DNA from: Filosporella fistucella
Lineage: Eukaryota > Ascomycota > Leotiomycetes > Helotiales
Length of the DNA: 64,000 nt
NCBI GenBank assembly: GCA_030077755.1
Contig: JAQJZZ010000001.1
Location: forward strand, 1-64,000
Direction of reading: 5' to 3'
Made by a program: the position numbers and the translations under genes. Below, piece after piece: positions 44,499 to 55,178 of the stretch (positions are counted from its first letter, which is position 1; each line of letters starts with the position of its first letter). The notes beneath the pieces are model-generated. The model did not search any database and had not been told where the DNA came from. It worked only from the letters and a program-made list of their open reading frames with translations.

Positions 44499-45445
44499 AT
44501 GTCAGCACATCATCGCACCAACTGGGATTTCGATCCTTCTCTAATAGCAGCAGTCCTTTTTCCGGTCCTGTATTTTGTGACTACTAGCCGTCACATTATT
44601 CAGTCCGCCATATATCACATATAGACCTCTTTTGTCTTGATCACTCGTTCTGAATCCATTCACAAGCCTTACGATGAAGGCCTTATTGACAGCCAGCTCA
44701 TCTTAATACTGGTTGCTTCTCTTTGGATCAATGCTTTTACGTACATCGTTCTGTGACGGCTAGTTAGACTCTGGCATGAAGAAGATGGCAGAATTTCAGG
44801 GGTGTTGTGAAAAGTGCTAGATTGGAAATTTGTGAAGCTCGATGTTTTGTGAGAATTTTCACGTTTTTCTCGTCACACTCAAGTTAGCATATTTCCAGGG
44901 ATACTGATGATGAATAGGTCGTTCTTTGTGCAAATTGGAGGGTCTGTGGCGTCAGTGAACAAAAGTCAAAAAGTCTGGAATATTGGGCTGATGATATACA
45001 CTGGCGGTGCAGCATTCCAGTTCCTTGTCATTCTCGGCTTCCTCATTTTCGCAATTGAATTCAGTCTCAAATCTCCAAGTCGCCAACCGCCCTTGTGCCA
45101 GCCTCTCGGAACTCCAGACAAATGTTCAAACGGGCCATGATTGCACTTTATGTTTCGGTGGTATCCATTATAGTACAGTTATAAGGTTTCCGTGTTGTGA
45201 AAATAAAATCTAACTGTCCTCAGATTCGGATTAAATTTCGTATTGTCGAATTTTCTGCCGGTAGAGGTACCTCTCTTTCTACCGATATCGCAACTCACGA
45301 ATGGTACGCTTACGCTTTTGACACAGTCCTAGTGTGGTTTGCATTGGGGGTATGGCATTTCGGTGCGTTGTGCAACGTCTTCAGAAAGAAACAGAGGGAA
45401 GAACTCGAGCATGCAGTGCTTGTGGAAAAGCCATTAGGAAGTTGA
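44499..45445 (+). pseudogene. RTA1-like lipid-translocating membrane protein, decayed
   Basis: Separate plus-strand pieces match the order of an RTA1-family seven-helix protein: helix 1 at 44520-44625 (DPSLIAAVLFPVLYFVTTSR then HIIQ), a mid segment at about 44640-44760 (LIDSQLILILVASLWINAF then TYIVL, stop, RLVRL), a helix pair at 44907-45060 (SFFVQIGGSVAS; AFQFLVILGFLIFA), and the end at about 45225-45445 (RIKFRIVEFSAGRG; HEWYAYAFDTVLVWFAL). The mid segment has TGA where the family has Gly in a GR motif, and the stretch between helix 1 and it is missing or scrambled. Intact relatives have about 300 aa and act in lipid or drug resistance. This copy cannot make a full protein unless several unusual introns exist. 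Confidence 0.65.
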
Positions 45446-45882
45446 GTATGTTCAATGGGGCTTCACTAATACTCTGTCGCCGTTGTCTATCGTGACAGTT
45501 TTTCGATAGCCGACCGAACTGCACAAGCATGTACGTAAGCGTGCTCCAAGTTGAAGTCAAAAATTTTCTCCCAAAGAGATTTAGAAAGCTAGCTATTTAG
45601 TTACTTGAATGGCAATAGTCATAAAATCCCTCGAATAGTATATATCACTTTCATTCCGTTCTTAGTTGGCATAGAATGCGCATGCTATACAATACTTCAT
45701 CCTGGCCGGACCATATGGCACCTTTGCTTGATCATATAGTCCTAGCATTTCACCTCGAAGCAAATGTTCCGAAAAACTTTCTAGGTCTATTCTATTCTAC
45801 TTATATGTAAGCTAACTAATGCACAAGTGAAGCAAAAGCAACGTCAAGTTCACGAGCTCGAGGGCGATTGATAGGGCTACGT
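45446..45882. other. intergenic region
   Basis: 3' flanks of the RTA1 relic and the P450; nothing recognised. Confidence 0.45.
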
Positions 45883-47652
45883 TCAAGTCCCATCACGACG
45901 GCGAATCCGGACCTTAAAGTCCATAGGCGGGCCTTGGGAGCCCACAAACCACAAATTATCCGGACGTGACTCCAGACAATCGATATCGTAGTTCAAGGCG
46001 ACATATGCAAGGACTAGCTTCATCTGCTGTGCGGCAAAGTATCGACCTGGGCTGAACAATTGTTAGCACAGGACTCATTTAGACAATATAGGATGGAAAA
46101 CATACCAAGCATGCTTTCCGTGGGAGAATGCCATGAATTTGCTTGTCGTAGTCACAAGCTTCATGCGCTGGTCGGTGTACCGGAAAGGCTTGAAAGTGTA
46201 GGGTTCCGGGTATATGTCCGCATCATGGTGAATTGGATATGCGTGGCTCCCAACTCTCAATCCCTTCGGTACTCTTTCGCCAGATGGGAGTGTTAATCCA
46301 TCCTCAGCAATAACTTCCTTCAATAAGCCCCGGCTGACAAAACCCCAAAGCCTCATACTTTCCCGGATAGTACTGTCAAGCAAGTACATCGTATCTAACG
46401 CAGTCTTGGTGTATACGCCACCGTGCTCTCTGAGTTCGTCTTTGACTTGGCTTCGGATTGCTGCGAGATATGATGAAACGCTGCTACTTCCAGCAAGGTC
46501 CAGAATCAAATTAGTCATTGTGATGGTAGAACTATGAATAGCTGCAAAACTCAAAACATTGAGGCGCTTTGAAATGCATTCTTCGGTTCGTTCAGAGGGG
46601 TCTTTCTTTCTGTATGAATGCTCAATGCACCATTGGACATAGTCATTCTGGAATCTGTCAGCGCACTGACTCTGCACACAGTGAGTAAGACCAACCCTTT
46701 TCGAGTCCAAAGGATGATCAAATCTTTCCTTGATCATGGGTATGATAAACTTGGCGCAATTGAGGTATCTTCTGTTATCGAAGAAGTTTACCACTGACGA
46801 AAGAGCCCTAAAAGGTCAGCTTGCTTCGCTTCTGGTGACATCCAGGTAACTTGCGATCTCATAAACTGGGGCAGCATCGCTAGGAAAGCAGCTCTGAGTA
46901 CAACCAGACGCGCAAAGTTGCCAGAGTTCTCAAGATATTCCTCATTCCGACCTGCGACGTTAGTAACATCTCCCCCAGAAATGAAGTCACCTACAAAGAG
47001 GCAAGCCAACAAGGACTCGGTTTGAGATCCTTGTAATGATATCGAGCATCGTTTCATAGGCGCCGACTTCTTTCCATTCCGTATTTGTGCCCCAATTCTT
47101 TTTGAACGCATAATCAACTTCTTCTTGTACGTCTCCAATGTAATTGCCAGTTAACTTTGTCATTTCCTTCCGAATAACGTCATCATGGAGGTAATCTGTG
47201 ATGATCTTCGGGTGTAACATGGTATATTTTGCTTGCAGGAAAGCTTGATTGACGTGGTGTTGAGAGAGAAAGTTGTCAGGTTGTCGAAGAAGCCACTCCA
47301 TCTGTGAAGCTGGTATAATGATTTCAGGGCCAGTGGTAATGTTTGGAAGTACAAACGGTCTGTTAGCCCTAGAGTACTTGGTTTTGTTAGACCATATTTC
47401 ACAAGAAGAGGTGGTTCTTTCCTTATCATAACCCTCTTGAAGAAGATCTCGAGTATGGAAGAGGCTCCTGGCGGTAGCGTGCGCCCGGTTTAGGTACCCA
47501 TCTCCTCCTGCCCATGGAATAGTGCTTGGTATAAAGTAGGTGGAGAAGAATCGATTCCACACATAGACTAAACTGGAGATGAGTGTCAGGAATCCCAGAA
47601 GGACAATGGTGACACCCATGTTGACAAGTGTATTGGCAGAATACATCATCAA
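45883..47652 (-). CDS. cytochrome P450 monooxygenase
   Basis: Four exons (47652-46995, 46951-46855, 46807-46106, 46051-45883) give 541 aa. An N-terminal membrane anchor (VTIVLLGFLTLISSLVYVW) is followed by a full P450: I-helix LSFAAIHSSTITMT, ExxR at Glu401-Arg404 (RESMRLW), and the haem loop FSHGKHACPGRYFA with Cys486 formed by a TG/C split codon. The AAIHxxS form of the I-helix is typical of fungal P450s in terpenoid and other secondary pathways. The second intron appears to use a GC-AG pair (GCAAGT donor at 46854); no GT donor joins the exons in frame as well. It acts in the ER membrane with a reductase. Substrate unknown. It looks intact between broken neighbours. Confidence 0.9.
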
Positions 47653-49611
47653 ATATTAGGGAGTTTTCGGGTATTTTTCAGTCAATATGACAAGTGTGTC
47701 ACTTTCAAGTGATTTCTTAATGTATATCTCGAGTGTGCGCATGTATGTGTACTAAATTGAGCACAAAAGCTGTCGGGTACGTTTTAAAACCCGGTACGAG
47801 GGTCTGCATGAAGAAGGAGATCATTGTAGTGACTCTTTGGCGAAGGTGCCCCTACCAAAAGGCGACGCGTCTTATACTTCGTGAATCGAACACGTACGCG
47901 ATTATCAGCCCAGGAAGGAACGAAGCTTGGAGTTCGAACATGAAATGATGTCTACTTTCTTTCTCTTTCATTATGGAAACTAGAGCCGAATGACTAAATT
48001 GCTTGTGCTTCAAATTGAATGATACCGAGAAACGAATGTTTGCTGCATCACCCCATTGTCCCTGGCCTGGTACACGAACGAAAACTTAGAATTTGCCGAT
48101 GTTCGAACGGTCGTGTAACAGATACTTTATAACTCAGAATTACTACAATGCCGGCGTGTATAAATGCATGTGCAGCCACGAGTTAGGCTACACGTGGTAA
48201 ATGCTTTCCTCCCTCTCCATTAAAAGACAGGGTCAGGATCACTCTCTGTAATGGGGGAGTGGATACGAAATACATTAGGTATTGTCTCCTATCTTCAATT
48301 TCTTCTGTCTTCAATGCATGCAAACATACTCAAAGTGAACTTGTTTGCCTCTACAAGCTCAAGTCAGTCGTCTGAGTCTCAGGGGGGGTTTTCATCAAAT
48401 GAATCAAATGATTCAAGTGGTTTAGAGGGCTCCCGTAAAGCGGTCCATACAAGAGAGAGATTTTCATTTGGGTCACTCGATTATTCATAACAGAGATCTG
48501 CATCTATAAGCATATACAAGGCATCGATTAGTGAACTTTTCTTAGCTGGCATGTTCCCGCTGTCAGATTGCGATCTCGTGTATATTCCCGACGGCAACTC
48601 ATAGATCCTGTCGTACGAGTTATCGGAGTCGACGAAAGAACACTTTTCATTTGGCCGATACCTACAGCTTTTATGCTTTCAAGTCTGGAGCACTCATCGT
48701 CTGATTACTAAGCTGTAATTGTCTGCCTGTCCTACGTATTACGGCTGCCCACAGCAAGTTCTGACGGGATGTGATTCGGTGGCGGGCATGTCACACCTCC
48801 CGTTGACTGCGATTATGCGAGATGGTGGCATACACTTACACAAAGCCTGCAGGAACGGTCACCCGTGACTTGTTATCGACACCTGTAAGAGCCTACTATC
48901 GAGAGGAGCTCCGAAGATTAAACCCAAGCAAGCTCCATCTCCACGTTTCACTCCATCTCCATCACCACTTTTTCCACCTCCACGTTCATCACCCTCACCA
49001 GGACCGGAACCAAGAAACCCTCCTCTCACAGGTGCTTCCAACCAAGTCAAGTCCAACTCGCAAGATGAAATATCAGACTTACTCTGAGCAGGTGACAAAG
49101 AGCAAGAGGGGAAGAGAAATAGGCCCAGGAGGAGGCAGTCGTGAGAGTATGAGGCTCAAGAAGGTTGGTGTAGGTCGGGGATATAACCAGGCCAAATTGG
49201 ACCAACTAAAACTGATAACGGCAGCAACTCTGAATAGTAAAATGTGTCATTGAAGGCAGCACATTCCACTCATATATGGATGATAAAGTGTAGTATTCAG
49301 TCACGACTATCTCACAAGATAACACATAATTGCAAGCTTTGAAGCTGCCCAAAACTTCTGCTGCATACCTATGAGTTGTTGATAAAGTGACAAATTGTGA
49401 TATATTAAGCTAAGCTACATACTTTCAATTTTCATTGATGTTTCATCAGATAAAGGAAATCTGTATCACGTTCCTAACCAGATAATGTCAAGACTACGAC
49501 CTGCGGAAGCAACCTTCTCGATACAAGGTGTGAGAGAACCAACATACTAGCAGTCTATGAATATTCAAATACACTCTCTTCATCTGCAGCATATTTTGAG
49601 TAATCCCATAC
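47653..49611. other. long intergenic region without recognised gene
   Basis: About 2 kb. A plus-strand frame from ATG 48822 could be spliced (donor near 48885, acceptor near 48930) into a short proline/serine-rich peptide with PSPSPLFPPPRSSPSPGP, but no family supports it. Otherwise nothing seen. Confidence 0.4.
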
Positions 49612-50683
49612 TCAGTCGCTCACTTTCCCATCTTCCCCAGATTCCAAAACCATCATGTCAAACATCGGTTTCGCGCTGAACCAGCCAGCCAATTCGGAAC
49701 CCACGCTGAGATCAGACCTTAGCTTAGAATATTTGGTATGGGCATGAGTACATCACAAAAACAATTGCTTGCGATACATATAGAAAGGAAAGAATAAACT
49801 TACGTTGCATAAGTGAAAGCAGCATCTTCATCACTAATCTTTACGGTCTGGTATGCTTTAGCGATGGTCATCACAAATGGAAATTGACGTACTACTCCTC
49901 CTCGTCCACCCGCAGCAGCATCAGCCATTAGTTGCGTATGACAGCATCTTTCCAAGCTTGCAAACCAAAACACGGCTGCCTCGATCGTTTTTGCACAAGT
50001 GACCAGTCCGTGATTTTGTAGCAAAGCAGCCTTCTTATTGCCTAATCCTTTCGCAATCGCTTCCCCTTCCTCGTTCGCAAGTACCACACCATTGAAGGAC
50101 TTATACAATGCAAGGTCATTGTAGAATGCGCACGAATCTTGAGTAATTATATCGAGTTGGCGACCTAAGGTGCAAAAAGTCCTGCCATATATGGAATGAG
50201 GTGTGCAACGCAATTGATCTCGGGACGAGCTGTGTGTACAGCGTGATGGATCATAAATGCAGCTGCGTTAAGAAGCCTGACCGGGCCTCCTTCAACAATC
50301 TTGCCGTTTCCATCAACACGGATCAAATCTGATGCTTTGAGCATAGGCCATGCCACACCAAATGGGTTCACCCAAAACGTGGATGGATCGACTGGATCCT
50401 TTATTCAAATTAGTTCCATTAAGTAGTCTCGTCATTATGGGATACATACTCTTAGGGTGATATGACCTGCAACACCTTCATCGAAACCCAATTTCGCGAA
50501 GATTCTGAATGCAAGTGCCAGTCTGACTTTCTGATATGCTTGTTCTTCTTGCAGGGTTGTAAATTCAGGTCCCAATCTTGCAAGGGTCGGCATCTTTACT
50601 TCAGCTGCGGGTACATTTTGTTTACTATGACTTGGGATCGGTGACGCCAAAGATGCTTCGGGCTCATTTACAGCAGGCGACAT
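49612..50683 (-). pseudogene. class II aldolase/adducin-family protein with a 1-nt frameshift
   Basis: Four exons are readable on the minus strand: 50683-50450 (MSPAVNEP to AGHITLR), 50398 to about 50207 (DPVDPSTFWVNPFG to NCVAH), about 50206 to 49804 (HSIYGRTF to FTYAT) and 49717-49612 (SDLSVGSELAGWFSAKPMF to VSD). All three introns are GT-AG and in phase. Between exon pieces two and three the frame changes with no room for an intron: the DNA reads GCACACCTCATTCC where GCA CAC NCT CAT TCC would encode the expected A-H-S/P-H-S. One base is missing exactly at the His-x-His metal site. QNHGLVT and the rest are normal. Members are metal-dependent aldolases or decarboxylases of small sugars. Either a recent pseudogene or an assembly error. 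Confidence 0.8.
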
Positions 50684-51353
50684 GTCGGTATGATTTGTTT
50701 TCGATGTATTTTTGGTAGAAATGGGTGTGTTAAGGGACGAAGGACCTGGAAACGGAATGGACAAAGATATATCGTGTATGGCCAGCCACACCTATTGTTT
50801 TTCGGCTATCCCTCAGCTCAGTTGTGGTCTCATACAGTCAGACTATCTTACAAACTCGGACACCGCTATGCCGAGCTACATGCATCATGCAGACAGGCTA
50901 GGCAGGTCATTTCTATGGATGCGTGATCATGCATTTTTGATTCACAGATCAGGGTCTACCAGCCTGAAAGCTATTGTGCTTTTAATTCGTCCTTAAAGGT
51001 GGCATGAAATCAACCTAGGAGAGCAACCATTGACTAAGTCATCTTGAAAAGACAATCGAGGTAATCAATCAAGACTTCAAGATAGGCAGGCTACCCAATT
51101 GAAAAATGCATCAAACTAAGAGAATTTCTTGAACCACTGAGAGGAAAATTGGGAAAAGTCTTGTCTTCTACAACTCTAAATTAGGTAAGGCTATTTATTA
51201 ACAGTCACGACCACACGAGATTTGCTATGGGTATCATGACCTGAGTTTTTCGCGGACGATTTCTTATCCTTAGTAGTATGTCCGTCCATAACGAACGTAC
51301 TGACATTTTTCTTGTGTAGCTCGCCGTCACTTTCAACCTCCCAATTATCATGC
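50684..51353. other. intergenic region
   Basis: About 0.7 kb; a few short frames without recognisable content. Confidence 0.45.
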
Positions 51354-53314
51354 TTATTCATCCCGCAAAGACCTAACGAGTGTGTCGTAATCTACATCGA
51401 TACCTTTTCCTAGTTTGCTGATCACAAAACCCGACCTAGGCACGTCACCGTTACCTGCAGGCTGCCTTACTACAAACTTGCCCTTGCAAATGGTTGAGAA
51501 ATTTAGGTGTATCGGCATATCTAAAAGTTCCACGATTCTAGCCAAAGATTGATTGTAGAAGATATCGTCTGCGAGAAAGACGATTCTTTTCTTGGCGTAT
51601 CTCATCCAACCATGCTCAGAAACGTCAGCCATAACATCAGACTTGCTGACTCCGATTTTAAAGACGTCAAGAACTGCCTCCATACTCTTCTCGTCGACAA
51701 GCGATTCCCACATGCTAAGCCTAGTATCTCTCAACTTTGGCTTTGAGTGTTCAACAGAACCGCGAGCAACTTGATATGCCACAAAGTGGAAAACGTGGGT
51801 CATAATCGTGTACTTGTAACAATCGCGCTGATCCTGGATAGTATTCCTATGTTTGTCACGCTCCTCGTCATTTAAGTCTCTCTTATCGAAGTAATGGTCC
51901 ATGCCATCTAGTTCAGTGTCCCATTCGAGAAAGAAATGGCGTTGAAAAAAGGCGATGAAGATCCGGTTGTCCTTATTTTCAAGGAAGGCACTGATATTCT
52001 CAAACCTTTGCTGAATTTGGTTGGCGTATTGGATCAGGAAGTCTTGACGATCGCTCTTTAAAATACTTGCACTATCCATCACGGCTCCAGCATGAGTCAA
52101 AGGCTCGAGACAAAGACGGCATCTCCGCCGAGATGCCTCCAGTAACCCCATAGACACCTCTAGTAACAAAGTTAGCACGATCTAGCTTCTCAATGAACTC
52201 CAACACCTACTCCTTGGTTTCATTATGAACAGAAAATTTTCCACATGCGCAATGAGCTCCGGACTTCCAAGATCAGCCTCCACCTTGATGCCTGGATATT
52301 TGATCATTTCGTCCAGGAATTCGTTGTCACTGTCAATAAGGGAGAGATTATCGAATACCCACTGGAGGTACCGATAGCCCCAACAGCCCAAGATTTATCT
52401 TGATCAAATGTGGCCCTTCAAATATTGGTTTACCAGTGTTCTGGAGGAGGTAATATCCGTCGTAGAATCTCTCTTCTTCATCGATAATCTCTCTGGAGGT
52501 GAAATCATGGGCTTCAAAGGCCGGTATGTTGTAGAGTGCTTCTCCCTCCACATCACTGGTCTTGACTTTCGGATGAGTGGGATGCTCTGAGCTTTCCTCT
52601 GCTTTGTCCTTCTTGATTCTTGAGCTAACGAGATCTGTAGTCACATCCTCACCAATAGATTCGCTTTTGATGGACTCCTGCTTGATATTGATGCCAGTGT
52701 CTGAAGGTTGTGGATTGAGGAGCCCGCCGGTTTCTCCGGTCTCTTGCTTGATCCCTTCTTCGATCTTGGGGGGTGTGGTGTCCTGCTTCGCGATATCGAA
52801 TGCACTCTTTTTCAGCCGCTCATTGGAGCATGATTCGGGGATTGACTTCTTGTTTGCTGCTTCATATAGCTTCGCAAAGAGTTATTCTAAGCTGAGTTCA
52901 GCTGCCTTGGTCTTTTCTGGGGTATTTTTGGAAGCCTTTCTCGTATGACGCAGCTTTCTTCGTGTTCTCGAAGGTTGGTTGCTTCCGATAGGCACTTGAT
53001 TCTCAGGCAATCCTGAATGAAAAACGTTTGGATTCGTACTTCGCCACGTAGGTCCACTCGAGCGATCATCTTCATTTTCGACTTCCACACTCTTGTAGCG
53101 GAATTCCGGGGTGTTCTTATGATATTCTCTGTCGCTCACTTTGCGCCGAAAAGTATCTTCAGGGGTGACTCATCCTGATCAGAATCTTCTGGACCTCGAA
53201 ATCATTATTATCTTCGTAATCTTCATCTTCGAATCTCTGGCGAAGTCGCTTGCTTCCTGTGGATTCTTTCGAATCAACCTTCTTTCCTGCTCGAGCCATT
53301 AGTAGACACATTAT
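51354..53314 (-). pseudogene. large hypothetical gene with multiple disruptions
   Basis: On the minus strand a protein of roughly 600 aa can be followed through changing frames: ATG 53314 (MARAGKKVDSKES) to DNNDFE; a shifted piece PEDSDQDESPLKILFGAK; a third frame from 53139 (SDREYHKNTPEFRYKSVEVE) to AELSLE, stop TAA near 52885, then LFAKLYEAANKK in the same frame to HLIKINLG; a shift near 52385 into CWGYRYLQWVFDNLSLI; and after a TAG near 52180 the final piece LTLLLEVSMGLLEASRRRC to LVRSLRDE at 51354. The N-terminal half is charged and low complexity, the C-terminal half a folded alpha/beta-looking region (YFDKRDLNDEERDKHRNTIQ; FLADDIFYNQSLARIVELL). I do not recognise the family. Some breaks might be introns, but at least two have no room for one. 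Confidence 0.55.
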
Positions 53315-54220
53315 TGTTAGGGTGGTCGGAAGGCATACCACTCTGCTTGGGAGATGACGGCGTTACTGGCTTTTTCTCGTTTGATCTGTCCATACTGACA
53401 CAAAGCACACAAGGCGAGTAGCTTGTGTTGATGTGCACACGGCGTTGCAAAGAAAAAGGCTTGTTTCTGTGTTGTAAAGTCGGAGGCGCCGCCTCGACTT
53501 CGAATGCCTACAGAGCGAGTGAGCGAGTGATCGAGAAATCGATGGAACGGCAATGTAGGTAATAGAGCGACCTTCAGACGTTCACTTCTAGGTCCGGCAA
53601 CTTCCTTGTCAATCCATCTCGGCTAACTTTCAAGTCTACTTGGGTAAAGGTAAAGTTTTGAAGGGAGAGGGTCACTATCAGTAGAAGGGTCTCAATCTTT
53701 GTGGGGTGGTTCTGAATGTAAAGGCATCCATTGAGTTTCTTTTCACAAGGTAGCAGTCACAGTAGATTTCGTCTATCATAGAAAGCAAAGCTTTGAGGAT
53801 GTGGCGGACATGAGGCTTTGTAATTGGCATAATCATCATAAACGCAGAGCAGACTTCGATATTATAATCAATGCAATTGCTTCAGCCGCACCAGAGGTCC
53901 TGTACAAGTATAAGACAATAGGTGCCTCTATGATGCTCACCGTGTCAATGAAGGTCAAATACAAGTGCTTCGAGCCCTCCTATCAATGATAGTATCCTAA
54001 AAGTTTACATGGCTTCATACGATTCCTCAGCGAATTACGGAGCGGCTCCTACATCTTCAATTGTACCAAATATGCTACGGTTGTGTTGAGAGTCCAAGTT
54101 CTTCCGAACGTTTTCTTTAAGGAGTCACTTCTCATTGAATCGCAACAGCATCAAACTCTGAAACAATCACTATTGTCCTTTCTATTAAAACTTGGTTTAC
54201 AGTTTTTTTGATAAGCATAG
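53315..54220. other. gene-free stretch before the repeat block
   Basis: Nothing recognised. Base composition is still ordinary here, unlike the region after 55 kb. Confidence 0.45.
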
Positions 54221-54416
54221 TGTAAACAGAACCACAAATAATACAAATAATAAAAGGGGGGTAAGCAGCTGGTGGTCTTTAGTAGTTATAGCATAATTAT
54301 CTATGTGCTATATACAAAAGGTCGAGCCCTGGAATGATATGGCAAATACTAAAAAATAGCCGAACACGTGCCCCGCTTGACTAGTACAATAAACACTGAT
54401 TTCAGAGCCCTTTTAC
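54221..54416. repeat. ~196 bp dispersed repeat, copy 1 (little mutated)
   Basis: Begins TGTAAACAGAACCACAAATA and ends near AGAGCCCTTTTACA. A clearly related copy lies about 762 bp downstream. Shared blocks include AAGCAGCTGGTGGTCTTTAGTA and GGTCGAGCCCT. This copy keeps C and G at many sites where the other has T and A. It may be part of an LTR or a small non-autonomous element; no target-site duplication could be identified by eye. Confidence 0.75.
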
Positions 54417-54982
54417 AATAGCCAGGGTCCATGGATCATCCCCTACTTCTCAGGGTCATAGTTTTGAAATTTAACGGCTTCGAATACTACTGCCCATGGT
54501 TTTGACCTCATCTTTTCAGCATCACTCGCAACTTACAGCCGCCCTGGATATTCGGGTCTTCTCCTCGAAACGGTCATATGAATAAACCTCTGGAGGAGGA
54601 AATGATACCCCTGACTTTAGGAAATTCTAGAACAATAGTATAATATTATATTCATTCACGCAAAGTTCGTAGGCTCGAGCTGCAAAGTTTGCGCTACATA
54701 TGGTCCCACCCCCGAAAACTGTATATCATGGCCATTTTAGTAGGGAACGCTTAATTAAAAGGTGTCTTTAATGGAGCGTTTGATGCAAAACGGAGGCAAA
54801 GCTACGTGCTCTTTGGTACATGCGCCCGTCCAAAATGTAGATTAATTCATAAAGAAAGAAGCAGTAAATGATTTCTATGAAAAGGTTCTCCTGAAGAATT
54901 AAGGCAAGCCGTTAAGTTTACAATTTCTTGCTAAAGGTTTTCGAGACACCAAAAGAAAATTGTCAATAAATAATCCTAATAC
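54417..54982. other. spacer between repeat copies
   Basis: About 570 bp of intermediate AT content with no recognised gene. Confidence 0.4.
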
Positions 54983-55178
54983 TATAAACAGAACCACAAA
55001 TAATACAAATAATAAAAAGGGTAAGCAGCTGGTGGTCTTTAGTAATTATGGCATTATTGTCTAAGTCTCTAAGTATAGAAGGTCGAGCCCTAGAATGATA
55101 TAATAAAATATTAAAAAATAGCTAAATACGTGCCCCACGTGACTAATATAATAAATACTAATTTTAGAGCCCTTTTAT
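54983..55178. repeat. ~196 bp dispersed repeat, copy 2 (RIP-like changes)
   Basis: Begins TATAAACAGAACCACAAATA and ends near AGAGCCCTTTTATA. Compared with copy 1 most differences are C to T or G to A, for example TAGTACAATAAACACTGATT against TAATATAATAAATACTAATT. It borders the very AT-rich block and could mark the left (3') end of the retrotransposon insertion. Confidence 0.75.

Noticed and set aside
45870..45895. second tRNA-like GTTCAAGTCCC
   Set aside because: It overlaps the 3' end of the P450 coding sequence and has no cloverleaf.
48822..49253. 143-codon plus-strand frame and a possible Pro/Ser-rich spliced peptide
   Set aside because: No family pattern, repetitive CATCTCCAC-like composition explains the open frame, and splice sites are weak.
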